This document shows positions 24,780 to 39,500 of a stretch of 64,000 nt of DNA, in pieces. The translations under genes were made by a program, and so were the position numbers. The stretch's first letter is position 1. The number at the start of each line of letters is the position of its first letter. The stretch is taken from the NCBI GenBank assembly GCA_011033025.1, contig WFMF01000029.1:496001-560000 (forward strand), written 5' to 3'. Below the pieces are notes generated by a model. It was not told the origin of the DNA. It made no database searches and saw only the letters and a program-made list of their open reading frames with translations. Source of the stretch: Beroe forskalii (taxonomy: Eukaryota > Ctenophora > Nuda > Beroida > Beroidae).

Positions 24780-27185
24780 ATTAAATATATAGTCAATAAA
24801 ACTACCATTTTATAGAGTGGGAAAACCATTTATCACATTATTATACATAATGCCGGGAGAAACCAAAATCATAGCGTATTTATAGCTTAATATCTCAATA
24901 TTATAGGGGGGTATTATTAACTTACGTTATATAACGTAGTAAAATCATATGTGTGCCATACTTGAAGCTTCAGAACAATCTGTGAACCATATAACTACTA
25001 CTTCTTCGCCACACAATACACTGACCACAGTTATAAGTATACAAACCTACTTATTACTTTATTATTTCCACAGAATCTCCCCTCTAGGTAGCAATACACA
25101 GTGTTATTATTAATTTAATATAGTCAAGTTGTTCAGTGTATATTTTATACTTATTCAATGTTTGTAAGGTAAATTAGACGGATATTTAGACCTCCCAGCG
25201 CTCCATTCTAAACCCTGATTATGACGTCACAACACTGGGTGTATTAGTTCTGTACGTATATAATAATATTCGTGTGACGTGTGATGTGTAAAGTAACAGT
25301 GAAATACGTGCACGTTTTGACAATGTATGTATATATATGCGTTATGCTGTTATGTAATGTACTAACTTACTATAGGGAGGAGTTGGTATGCATATATTAG
25401 TGCATATTGTACGAGGTATTATAGTGCATATATTATAGTGCATATATTATAGTGCATATAATTTTATAGTGCATATTGTACGAGGCGCAGCCGAGCTCCA
25501 TATGCACAATATTCATCCAGATGATGGCCAGCAGTAATATCAGAAATATGCATAGTGCATATGCATGCATTTCATGCATGAGAGAGAACTATGTTATGTT
25601 GATTATTATGATATAGGAGAAATTATGTGTGAAGTTTTTATGCTGAGAAGTAGGCATACACATTGATTAGAACAATAATACACAATGTATAATGTATAGC
25701 ATATTGACTTATTGAAATGGGATAACATGTACATTGTACAATGTATGTGTAATCGCAGTGTCACTTTTATGTATTTGGTAGTGAAAGGAGAGTTTATTTT
25801 ACCACATACGACATCATACCGTATAACGTATCGTATTATGCGAAAGTGCAAAGTTTCGAGTCGTTACAAATGAGCCGAAGTTGTATCAAAATTCACAATT
25901 GAGTAACATATTGAAGTATTGAGAAATAGATAGCAAGAAGCTATTTGAAGTCAAGGCTTGTTTGCCGCTTTTCGACTTTCAGTCTGATTTGTATGAACCG
26001 GCCTTCAATTATTCCATGAAATACAAAATTATGAGTTGCTAAATTTTTGGATACAAAAGCAAAACTGTTTTGCTATACCTAATGTTCGTTAGACAAAATA
26101 AGAAGCAGCATCTTGATCTTCAATTGGCGGTGGAAATTCTATTTAGAATATACTCTAGAAGGGCATCTTTTTTACAACCTTAAGTGGCATGGTTATGGTT
26201 TCCCAATTTTTCTTATTCATAGGCAAACTGTACCGAAGACACTTAGATAACAACATTACAGATTGCAATATGATTTCAAAAAAGCTGAAAGTTCTAAGCT
26301 TCATAAGGAGTCTGTCATATATCGATCAAGTTATATTATATATTACGATATATATACTTAAACATTACAAACTCATTTCCAACTACAAACAAATTAAATT
26401 AAAATTAAAAGTTTTATAAAAATAAATAAAAGAGTTTGGGTTTGTGTGAATGTTCAATCGTATTACATATAACTAGATACCCATGGTTAAGTTTTAACAA
26501 AAAAAGGTGTTTCGCTATATTTAATATGTTAGCCCTCAAGTGTACTTGAAATTACAAATGTTCTTATAAACATACGCTTGACATTCTCAAAGGTGTGAAT
26601 ATGTTATAATACGCGTTATGCATGGCCATTACAAAAAAGTAAAATTCAGTCTGAGATGCATTTTATGTCGGTAAAAAAGTTCATTTAATATTATATTTTA
26701 CTGTCACATACATATAACATAATACTGTCAAGTGGAACAACACATAGCAGCAGCGATTGAAATGTTTAAAGCAGCTGCCAAAACTTCTACGAGATATTTC
26801 ACCAAAATGTCCTACGAATTTATCACAAATATTCCTTTGGATCGCTCACATTTTCACATCTTTTATCTTTGGCGATGGAAATGGCAAAACTTTCAAATAA
26901 TCAAATCAATGATTGCAATTAAATTCGTTCTGTGCGAGTAAAATTTATGTAGTCTGTGAACGATCCAAAGGTAACAAATTATAACGTGTGCTTATAAACA
27001 GCGGAAGTAGGAACACTGAAAAGTTTCGCATTTTAAAACAAGAAAAAACACAATGTGAATTACAAACACAGCTCTCACACGAAGTCTGGGTGAATATGAC
27101 CACTACTAAACGGGGTTGGATCTACAAGAGATCCAAACAGGGTGAATATTATCAGCATTCCTTATTATTATGTGGATGAGTTCCA
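24780..27185. other. Stretch with no supported gene
   Basis: AT-rich DNA, including a 25.40-25.49 kb tandem repeat and many TGTACA/ATGTAT words. Small open frames (for example 26732-26941 and 26988-27179, +) lack motifs and splice support. Confidence 0.45.
25405..25485. repeat. 15-bp AT-rich tandem repeat
   Basis: 'gcatatattatagtg' occurs three times in tandem, followed by a variant ('gcatataattttatagtg') and by 'gcatattgtacgagg', which is also present just before the array. Confidence 0.8.
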
Positions 27186-27568
27186 ACTGGATTTATTATT
27201 TGATTTAACTTGTGTGTCCTCTGAAATCAGTCTACAAATAATATCAGCGTCTTTTTGATCAAAACTTCCGGGTCAGGGTCCAGAGTGATAGCGTCAAGTT
27301 CTCGCTCTGCCTTATAGTCCCTAACGGGCTGACATATTCTACAGATATTTATCCCTCAAGCAGGTGGCATTGTTCCAGGGGGTTGGCATTGTGCCAAGGG
27401 TGATTGCAGATCTGTCAGCAGCAGATCTGTCAGTAGAAATCTGAGATCATCTTGAGATACAATGTTACGCGCTGGTTACGCATATCACGTATCGTCACGC
27501 TGTAAATCACGCGTTTCTCACGCACTTTGTCACGCTGTATGCCACGCAGTTCGCGTGATACGATGGAG

Positions 27569-30500
27569 TTATCTGCCGAAATCTTCCCACGCCAGACGAC
27601 CCTGCTGTAGGAAGGAATGATTTAATTGCACGAATAGAATAACTCATCGAGCGAATAACAAATGAAATTCTAAGTAAAATCAGTGATGAAAATTTCAAAT
27701 ATTTGGTTTAAGTAGATGAGTGAATGACATGTTTTGAGTGTGCTCACAGGTATAGATTTTCCGACATCCTTTGCCCCGTACTGCTTCACTCCCTTGTGAG
27801 CGAAGACTGGCTCGTCAGGACGGACATGTTTTGTATTGCTGAGGGAAAGATCCGGGTTAGGGTGACAGTTCGAACTGAATTGACTGTAGAATGTTAGGAA
27901 TATTGCCAGGGAGTTTGATAGCTGAAGAAACTTAAATTTCTATAAATCTAGTGAAGGGAGATAGACTTGGCATTCCGCCAAGCATGTTACTAACTCCGAG
28001 GGAGATAAGATATCAGGGACTCACTCATATGAATCATATCTTTGTAGCGGAAGGATCGATTGTTTGTACAGATATAGCAGAATAGAGTAAGACTTGGCAT
28101 GCTGCCAAACTTTGTGTTTAATTTCCTATCCCTGCATTTCCTATTTATATCTGAACTCTGTGAGTAAGAAATGTTGCCAGATGCTGCTCTACATTAAAGT
28201 GGAAGATCAGACAGACACACATGTGCGCCTCTTGTCTACCGCACACTCTGGAGTTACAGCAGCGAGTTATTACCGAGATAATCACTAAATCAGTCACTAA
28301 ATGTAGGACACAGAATGCATTTTCTTGTTTTTCTCTTACCTTTTCCCCACATTATTAATTTTTCGCATCATTTGCTTTTTGTTTTTTCCAAAAAATCACT
28401 AGTGATTTAGCAAAAACAACAGAAAATATCATGACTCCCCTCTCCAGAGTTACAGCATTCAAATAATTACCGAGCTAATCAGTCACTAAATGCTACGTTT
28501 CGTGCACACTCCCAAATGCACATGGGTTTATTTAAAGGCTCACGCACTGACATAAGGCGGGGAGGGAGTGACGTCATTATCAGGGATTAGAATGGTAAAT
28601 TGACGACGTTACAAGGTCTGATGTTTGATGGAGAGCACCTATATAAATGCTAAATATTCTCTCCCTCATGCAAGGAATTACAGAGTTAATGGCAAGGTTA
28701 GACACTGTAGCATATTAAAGGTCTGACAACCCTGGACTATAGATCAAGGTATATAGATATTAAAATGTCTCGTGTATTCTTAAACGTTTAACAAGAGGAT
28801 CAGCCTTTGATTGGAATAACTAGTTTCGAACAACTTACAATCGGAGGCGAAACAGCAAAACAACCAGTTGTTTTAGATTTATATGCAACACTCATTGTTG
28901 CTATAATTGTTGCTATGATAGTTGCTATAGCAACCCACCTTATGACGAGTGAAGGGGAGGGAGTGGTAGCTGCGTTGTTCTCTGAAGACACTGAGTTGGT
29001 GTAGTAACTCGGCTGCGAAGTGGCGTACCTGTCATTCTGTCCTCCCTGCAAATGTGGAGGGTGATGGCTGGTTGCTAAGGCAACAGTCAGGTTGCTATAG
29101 CGACAGTCAGGTTGCTAAAGCAACAGTCAGGTTGCTAGAGCAACGGTCATGTTGCTTTCATTTTACTTTACAATTTACCTGTCGGAACATCTGAGCTGCT
29201 ACAGGTTGCAGGTGTACGAGCGTGTTGGTGTTGTTAGCGTGCTGGTTCATGTGGTTCAGCTTACCCCTGTCTGTCGTCATAACTCTGAGACCCTGCGAGG
29301 AATGAGGAATTATAATGAGGAAAGGAGAGGATTATGAGCATTTAGGAGGAAATATGAGAAGAATTATAGAATAAGGAGGAATCAAGACTCATAAGATTAT
29401 GAGGAAATTGTGACACCCCGATTTGCTCATTTGGGTAAATTTTGCGAGGAAAAACGTTCTCAAGCGTTTGATTATAATACGCTGATCTAGAAAAGGTCGA
29501 GACTCCATAGGGCACGGTCAAGGTTGCCAATTTACAATGGTTAATTCATGACTCCATTAAGGACATGGTTGGAGTCCAAGATACTGGGTATGATTGGTAT
29601 CTCAGTGCAGGGGATGCCAATTTGTTGTGTTTGTAACAAGTTAGAGGCTATTTAATGCAGGCTAACAAACTTTAGATTTGCATTGGCGACTTTAACTATA
29701 GTTTTTTCAGGCCTAACTATCTTTTACCCTCAATATCATATGCTCCAATCATGTCACAATAAAATTGTGAACTGTGCCAATTGCCAAAATGCGTGGCACG
29801 TTTTATGCATTATGGATGACCTACTTTCAGAGATGTTTAATAACACAGCCCATTACATAGGAATTCTGGGAACACTGTCTTGTAAACGTTCATGTTAAAC
29901 AACAACTATGTAGCCACCTGTTTGAGAAATTTCGGATGGATCTGAATTTCTGTCAAATTTTGGACTGAATCATCTGCCTTTGAGTACACTAAAGTCTAAA
30001 TCGACTTCTTCTCAGCTATGGTTTACACAAAATATGGGTGAGGCCAATACTAAACCTCCTAACGAAGTGACAGCAAAGGTCAGTTTAAGTTTAAATTGCA
30101 TTTTCTGGCGGAGTTTAAATTGAATTCTGGATTATGTCATTCACTAATAATAAATATTATACAGGCTATTGTTCAAATTAGCTATTGTGTGTATAGCTAC
30201 TTACTTAACATTAATTCTATTTATTTATCAGCACATATTAAATAAATGAATTATACAATATTCTTACATATGATGACATTAAGTATTAAGTATGACTTGC
30301 AATAGCTAAGTCATTCACACCTATTTAGTGTCATAAGGGGCTCCTCATTTCATATATTCAAAATGTCGTGGAAGTTAAGTTATTAACTTCAGGATCAATT
30401 TCATTTCATTACCGGATATGAATTTTGATTACTTGATCATTTCTCAATTTGTTTCTAAACTCAAAGTTTAAGTTTTATCATGAAAAAGCGCGCAAAACGA

Positions 30501-33500
30501 TAAGTCTTGGAAATCCATGCAAGAGATATTCCCCCATATCCAATACCAATACGTCACACTGTGCAAATGAAACCGCACCCAACTTTTAACCCTCCGGCAA
30601 CGTGAAAAACTGGCGGTTAACAACTCCATCAACTCACCACATTGTGCTATGATAATGACGTCATCATTTAACTGAATATTATTCTGGCATGAGATTTCAA
30701 ATTGTAACTTTGAAGGTGGCGTCGGCTCCGTGATTTTAAGTGGTGACGTTGAAACTATATCCAATATAAGCTCAAATTTCCTGTACATTCCAATTGTTTT
30801 TACCCGTTTTACGTGTATAAAACTGTGCCTGTAATTGTTTTGCAGGAGAGATCCAATCTTTCTCTCTAGGGGTGGACTCTAACTAGAGTATACACTATAC
30901 ATGGAAGAAGAGAAGTAAAATATATGGTTCCCAACCAGTTATGTTATCTGAAGACCTTTATATAATGGGTGTGTCAAGCTTTAACCTTTCACATTTCAAA
31001 GTATTCATTCACTATTTGTACGTATGACATTCAAACCTCATAAAAGGCGATTTAAACTGTGAATATTCAACTTGTCAAATTTAACTTGTCACATTCAACT
31101 TGTCTCGAAAATAGTTACTTTCGCTTCAGCAGTGACAAATTTCAAAGCTTTAAGCGAGTTTCGAAGCTTCACGAATATTCAAAAGGGCTGAATGGTCAAT
31201 ATCATGAGTCATGACGGGAATACGGGTGAGTTCTGGAAGTAAATCATTCAAGACGACTACTTATACCTAATCCCCCAGTACGCGTCAGCCCTCGCCCCCG
31301 CCCACCCCCCCCCCCCTAAATTCCCCCCAAATCTCCATCCCAAATAACATTGTTAATTTTCCACTTACCATAATGTTGTTAGTGTTGGTTGGCAACTGAG
31401 CGTTGAGCGCTTGAAGATGTCTGGTGTTGTTAGGGGTGTTAGTGTTGTTAGGGGCGTTGCTGTTAGGACCCGTGTTGTTGTTGCTGTTGTTACTGTTGTT
31501 AGGTCCGTTGTTAGGGGTTGAGGTGTTGTTGTGGTTGATTGCTTGGACGATGCTCTGAGTTACGGTGTGGGCGAGAGTACTGCCAGCTGGGCCCGAACTG
31601 CTGAAAATATTAGGAGTTAATTTTACAGAATCTAGTGAGTAATTACTAAACATGACTTTTAAAGATGAATTTAACTTTCAATGTATAGAGCAGTTACTAG
31701 TTTCAGACTGCCATGCCACATATCAAATGTTTTCGGTTAATTTTACAGAATCTAGATTTGGTTAATTTAGTTCCAGACTGTGATTAAATATAATTGTTCC
31801 GAACTACGTCTGGTTTTTACCACACATACATTTGGCATTCTGCTAATTCCTTGAAACATTCCTTCCCACACACACACATTCGCCAGCAAGGCATGTTCAT
31901 TTGTCAGATATCTCACAAGTACTGTGTGAGTCAGGACAATGAGTTGAGATTATAAGGAGGTGTGACGTGTATTCAACAACAACATCTGCACGATCCGAAC
32001 TGAACAAAACCTTGTGCGCGCGAAAAATAGGCGGTTCAACTCCCTACATTGAGCTATGATAATGACGACATCTATTAACCGCCTATTTATCTGGGCGTTT
32101 CATCTCCAACAAGTGCCGGACGATCCGGATATTTCCGGGAGGGGGAAGATGAGGAGAAGAAGAGAACTAATGGAGAAGACAAGAACAAGTGGAGAAGAAG
32201 AGAAGTAAAGGAGAAGATATGAAGTAAAGGAGAAGAAAAGAACGCTTACACACCGTGACAGTTACAGACAGAACTGGGAAGCGGCGTAATAAACTGCTGA
32301 GCGAAGTGGGAGATCTCAGACTAATGTGAGATGCGTGATGGCTCAGGAGCTGTCTAATGACTGTAGAGTAAAGAAGAGAGAGGAGAGGAGAGAGAGATTT
32401 GTAGACAGAAAGTAGGCACTTTGACTTCGTCAATTCGTCATGAAGAGTCAAGATTTCACTACTTCACACACAATCGTCCTAAGTTCGATCTGCTGTGTCG
32501 AACACTCCATGAACGATTTTTTCATCAAATCTCTTCTTCGCTCCTCCCCTCTCTTTCACTCCTTCTCTTTTTCCTCCTCCTCCCCACTTTGCAAAGCGCA
32601 GATCCTCAGTCGACTAACTCCGGCTGGAACAGGAAAGACTGCCAGAGATACGTGAGCTGTTTGCAGAGGTGGAGGAGTGACGTCATTATCAGGGTTTAGA
32701 ATGGTGAGTTAGTGACGGAGAATCGTGAGCTTTGGAGACGCTCTGCGATGGTTTCTGCCAGGAAACATCTCCGGAGAGATTACAGCGGGGTAATTGTAAG
32801 TGCTGAGGAGCAAGGAGAACACCAGACACCAAACTCTCTGCCAGTGTGACGTCATCAACTCAGTGTTTTAAAGCATGATGATGACGTCATCTGATCCTGT
32901 CTAGCAGAGGAGTGAATATGAGAGCGAGTCTTTAGTCAGAGGTGTGGTGAAAGTGAGGTGAAACTCACCGACAAAAACAGATAGGAGTGAGAATTGTGGA
33001 AGATGGGGAATCTGGAAGGATGAAATTGATGGAGGAATTGCATTCTGCCCGGTCGTAAATACTTAGCTTCATTTCTTCCCGGAAATTTTTGATGATATTC
33101 AACAAGTTAGAATCGAGATGCTTATATAGATGCTGAAATGGATCATATAACACTGGTAGATCTCCCAATTCGAGAACACAATGATCCGAATTCTTATGAT
33201 TCTTATGAATTATTCTGATCTCTCATTACAAAGGAACAGGCAAAGTTGGTCACGTAATGGTAGGAGAATGCTTATGCCATACAAGGATCCGACCGGAACA
33301 TTTTATTAATAGACTTTTAATTCAGTTAAATCAATAATTCTTTGGAAAACAGTAAATGAGCCACATCTGTCAACGAATTAAATATAATAAATGCCATAAC
33401 TTAGTTCACGCAGATTACCAGGAGAAGTCAGAAAATCAGAAGATAAAGGAGAATGCAATTTTCAAGCAACTATGAAATTCTTCTGAATAGATCTTCTTTA

Positions 33501-36500
33501 GTTCAATAATTTCTTCTGAAGAACACTCTACACTGGGGAGCCCTACATTGTGTGAACATAATGACTCTAATTTAACTAGACTGAAAGTGGCATGTTATTT
33601 CACTGGAAGTGAAGTACAATACAAAGAGGAGTTGTATAAGGGCAGGGGTAAAGCAATTTATAGCGAACATTTTTGGAAAACTACAAAAAAGTGGCATTAT
33701 TTGCCTAAGTTTGTTTCATAAAATCATAAGTCTATCCCCCTAGATACAAGCTCAGAAATTGAGCATATTAGACTTAGATTTGATAAAAGTTTTCATGCCA
33801 TTTGCATACAAGGTCAAATAATATATTTTAAATGAATCATAAATCTTTCTTCGAAGCTGAAATTATTCCATAGATAATTTTGAATCTACTCACTGCGACC
33901 AAAGAAATTACATTCTCTTACATTTTATGCTTTAGAATTCAAGCTTGCGCACTCTACGAGTCGACACATCACTACATAAAGTTAAGAGTGACGTCATTAT
34001 CATGGTTGAAAAAGGAGCGTTTATGACATCATGCCGACTAGTTCACATGGCCAGCACAAAACAGCAGCAAAGCCCTCTGAAAGCCTTGCAAGTGCTGTGA
34101 TTCGTTACACGTATAATTAACTCTAATTTACTCTAAAAACAAAGCCACGCAACTAAAATCAGGAATTTACGAAAATTACAAATCTGGACAGGGTTTATTT
34201 ATTTTAATCAAATAACTTTGGAAGTGCACAAGAAATGTAATTATATTTGCGGGAGTTCAAATATTCTAGAACGGCAGGACAAACATCTCTAATTTAATTT
34301 CATTACATGACACAACAAGTGCATGAGAATTGCATGTCGTTTTAGAACTTCTCTTGAAACAGCTACATTCAGACTACCGACCAAAGGATGTGTTACACAC
34401 CTGTAGTGGGTTCGAAGAATGAGAATGACTTTGAAATTCCCAGTCGCGCGGCTCCATGCATGAACGTGTTATACTGTTAAATCAGTATCACATACATACA
34501 AATGTTCAAATGGCGATCGTGTGGAAACTTCAGGTGACGTACCTACGTTACACACTAAGATTCTGGAAGAAAATACAGAAGTGACAGGTACATTACTCAT
34601 AGAACTACATTTTGTAGCACCTATTTCTTCAGTCTATGACGTAACGCACTGAACAATCGGGTAACTTTACCGTTAGAGTTCCTCGTTAGTTCAGTACTGC
34701 CAGTTCACGTTACGTAATACGTAATATATTACATTATTCATCCCACATGAAGTGGAAATGTACGTAGGTTAGGTGATTTCATTTCTAACACGGGCGTGGA
34801 ACACATGACACACAAGCTAGATGGTGAAATAGGCAATAAATTACCTAAAACACATGAATCATGATGGAATGGGATTGATAAATTGCCTAAAGTAGGTAAT
34901 AAATAGGGCTGTTGAAGACGATCAAAGCATGAAAATAACAGCTACCAGACAAGCAAAATCGTGTCAATTATAGTCTCAACAAGTTACCTGAATTGTGAGG
35001 TCATGAGGGCACTGATCTGACTCATTCCCTCGGCTGCCGCCAGACCCAGTGTCTCTGTTCTCACAAGGGTCCGGGTTTGATCCGACTTAGCCGACAGGGG
35101 CGCGTCGTTAACTGACGAGTTCTGAAATGGAAGGCAAGGGTTATTAAACTGGACCACGTAACCAAAATAATAGGGCCAGGAAAAAATGGTTTCTATGATA
35201 CTTAATGGGGGACGGATCTGCAAGAGATACAAACAACCCGGCGTGCGAAGCGGGGTTAATCGGGGTCACGGAAAAATGGTCGAGAGAGGCGTCTTTATCA
35301 GAGCTTAGTATGATAAATTGTTGACAAATTGATGGTAAAATTCCAACCTTGTCAGGGCTCAAGACCATCTCCCCATCCTCGTTAGGTAGCCCTGCCAGGA
35401 ACCTCCCTCCGTTGTTACGACTCCTTCGTAAAGCATGCTGGTGTCTCGACTCGTGCAGATACTTCTGAAGTTATAAAATGTTAAATAAGTGTGTTCCATG
35501 TTCTAATATGTACATTCGTCTGATCTTCACAGTTTTAGTATTCATAAATTGTATAGTTTAAAATTTAATGGGTTATTCAAAATATCTAAATAGATTCAGA
35601 GTGTATGGATCAGCTATGAGTGGGTAGCCAGCATGAATCAATATAATCAACTCGACATTAAATCGAGATTGAGATAGAATTGAGATTAAATTGGATGAAT
35701 TATCGAGATAAAATCGAGATAAAATAGAGATTAAACAAAGATCAAATCGACGTCCAACCTGTCTGCTCTTGGGAATCTTGCCCTGGGCCTCTAACCGAGC
35801 TCTCTGCTGTCTCCTTTTCATTATCCGATGGTACTGCTTTGCGTTAACGTAGAGGGGCTCGTCTGAGTCCCCATTGCTCACTAACGTGTTCTGAGAGAGG
35901 GTGGGGTTAGAAATAGGGGGTTAGGATTGGGAGGGTTAGAATAAGGGGGATTATAAGTAGATGAGCTAGAAGGATTAGAATTTGAACTAAATTAAGTGTT
36001 TTTAAAGGTTTCAAGGCTTAGAATTAAACCTACAAAACACATGATAGAATTAGTGATTGTTAAAATATATGATGCCATGTTTGGTTCTGCTCCACTTTAA
36101 AAACATTTCCTTGCTCCGAATGTAATTGCATCCGCCTAAAGTGGCACATAGGTCGGTATAATCACAGGTCTAATCAAAGTCTGGAATTAGGTCAACTGAT
36201 GTCTGACGAATTTAATTTAGTCCGACTCCCATAATTGGATTAGCTTGGTAGAGTCTGGGTTCGTTTAAAATTCAAATGCGGATACCTGGTCTTTAACGTT
36301 AATGGCAGAATATTGAAATTGCTAGACTGCTTTGGAAATTGAATAAAATTTAGGTTTTTAGCTTCTATAATATCCAAAATAAACACTCCAAGGGGCAGAA
36401 TAAAGAGCACATAAAATTCTGTGGAGTTAAAGGGCAGCCAATTTTACAGGGGGGAACAAGTACATTGGGACAGTTTAATATTTCTTGAAGCCTTCCTAGA

Positions 36501-39500
36501 CTAGAACATGGTCGTGCATAATAATATGTTAATATATGTGATTATGAGAGTTCCAATCCTGTGTGTGAGGGGCACAAGGGAGGTTTCAGTAAGCCTTCCG
36601 TCCACTGTTTTATATCTATCTTTCTATCTAACCTGGGATTGTCTAAAGTCAAGACGTTTTGGAGCAAACTCCAATGGAACTACAGGTACAAATCATGAAC
36701 TTAGTAGGTACCCAGATATGAGTGAGTCGGTAGAAATTGGACATTCGATCTCATTGGTCGCCAAGACACCACCTTTTTACAGGGCAAAATTAAGATATTA
36801 TGCACCAGCAAAACGAAAACCAATCGAACTTATGAACTTATCAAATCTAATTGCCCTCATCATTATTGGTGCATTGATTTAATGATAAATTTATCAGGTA
36901 ATTAATTCATTGAGGGACAATTAGCGATTATTTGATTAAATTGACAAAAATATCACGTTCTGGAATTCAAATTTTACAATAGGATTTGAGTTGACGGTTA
37001 AATTAATACTGTACTGAAAATTGACGTTATAAGTACCATTGACCTTTGTGCGGCTTTTGACTAAAAATATCTACATCTTTTGATAAAAATGGCAGTGATA
37101 GGTACTCTAATATCGAATATAATGGACTGATAAGGACAATTAAAATTCAATAATAATGCGACAAATAACATAACAATGACTTTAATCGACACTGGAATGA
37201 TTGTTTAAGTTAATATTCAGTTTTATTTGATAAGTTGAAGATACATGAAGCTGCACAACCCTACAAATCCGCCCTAATCAATAATTTGGGGGAAAATGTA
37301 ATGCCTAACAAGAATTCAGCATAGGCATATTATCTTGCTCTGCTCCTCTATCTTATTCTCATAAGGAAGTTAGAATATCTCTCCCTCTCTCGTTATACTA
37401 AATTCATACATTGACAACCCACTTGTGCATATACCCGCTTTAAGTTACAATATTACAATACTCGAATAATATCAATAGTTCACCCATAGGTTGATTTGAC
37501 ATCGACCAATCAGCGTGCGAGTTGACTGTAAACTCATACGCTGATTGGTCAATGTCTTGACGATTGTGTGATATCCAATGGGAAAGCTCCTATACTCGAA
37601 TAATGTTACACTCTTCTATTATAGAAAGAAGGTTGTTATCCCTAAAAAGGGGTCGGCATAGAGTGTAACCTGCAGTTATAGCGGGCGTTTATGTAAACGG
37701 CATAAATAGTACTACACGCACGAGTGGCTTTGGATTAAATGGGTTTTAAGTTGATTATTCTACGGTTTTTAAGTTGATTATTTCAAGGAATGATGTGAAC
37801 ATTTAAGTATTTTATCTAATAACCACAGCACAGAAGTGCTTTAATCTGATCAATCCATGTCTTTATATTAAGTAGGCAGAAATAATGCTAATATGACATA
37901 ATGTTAAAATGACATTAGATGTAGATGTAACTAGAACCGATTTCAAGGCTTGTACTGATGTGCTGAAGTTGCCAAATGATCTCACAGCTTTGAACAAGTT
38001 GTGAGGGCTGAAGCATAGAAATTAGATTTGGATACTGACTTGATTAGAGCAAATTCCTACTTTTGTGCACCCTCTACTCCTGTATAGTGTGTACGGCGCA
38101 CGTTGTATGGTGTATATACCGACCAATGCAAATGTAATTGTATAATGTATAGTGTACATTGTACAAAGAACATACATAATACATACGTCCTTCATCGTGC
38201 TCAATCAACCAATTATTCTTGAATGAAACTTAACACCCTGATATATTATGAACTAAAAGATTGCCAATTGTCCTAATTAAAAGTGATCTTATCCTGAAAC
38301 TATCTGTTTGTTTAGCAGCCGATGAATTACATGGAATAACCCTGAGGAGCTACTTGAATTGTACCAGAACAGGGTAAAACCAACAACTCCATATATGGAA
38401 TAATGAGGCGGGTGCTTTCCCGCCAACCTTAACAATGTATGTTGTGTACCTGAAGGTCTTGTGTGAGAATAAAGTGTGACGTCATAAAATCACCACTGTA
38501 ATCAGTGATGATGACGCCATGTTCTCATCCGCCTATTATTTGAGCGGGAATTGTATAATTACCTCCGTAGGTTCCGTGAAATGCCCCGTGAAATTGACCA
38601 TCTGACATACACGGTCCTTCTAAACAGCAGCCAAGATATGAAGGGTTAATTATAATTAATTAGCGTAATTAAAAATCCGGACAAAATGTGGATATTCCAG
38701 ATCTGGAATTAAATTTTAAAGAGAAACAAAAGAAATTTGGAGAAAAGAATAAAAACACAGGGAAATTTGGAGAAAATATAAGAATAAAAACAGGGAAAAT
38801 ATTGTACGTATAAAGATATAAGACACCCAACTTGCACAAAATAAGACAGGTAATATGAAAAGCAAGGTGAATCACAAAGGGTGTGGCGGACCACCAAACT
38901 CAGGACAAGCATTGAGAGGGGGGTGAGATCAAAGGGGGCTGATCAGGTCTATCAGCATGCTTTATCTGATGCCAGCACTTAATGTCTGATGATAGAGCAC
39001 TTTGTATGCGTATTGTCTAGAAACACGACATTGCATTAGGTAGAAGTAGGTACTATAAATGTGACGATGAGTAATGGGCCTTCTGATGAAGGGGTGCAAA
39101 TGATTGACTAGTCATCAGTGATATAATGTGAGGTGTGACGAATTGTGTTGGCAAAACTCAACATAATGTGTAGGGTTGTTTGATTTCAGGGCCTGAGAGA
39201 AGGAATCAAGTACACAAAAGACACTCAATACTGAATCCTAAGGCAAGAAGAATGAGGAAATAAAGAATTAACTAATTAAGGAGGGGTAAAACATGCCTCA
39301 TGATTCAAAAGTCGAATTCATGTCACCATCATGAGATGTTATTCAACTATTAAACTTAGAAATCGCATGCATCTAACAGAGTTTAGGATAGAAATCACAA
39401 AAGAAGAAACTAGAATTTGAGTATAATTTCTTAAGCTATGCGGAAAAGAAGTAAGTCCATCAACGAAGACCTGTTCGGTATTCATAATGTTTCGAAATTC

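Noticed and set aside
30468-30788. 106-codon minus-strand frame as an NF-YA exon
   Set aside because: Exons at 31369 and 29292 already join in phase; this frame has no clear acceptor or donor and no NF-YA resemblance.
36508-36882. 124-codon frame on the + strand inside an NF-YA intron
   Set aside because: No recognisable motif, start context or splice signals; likely chance.
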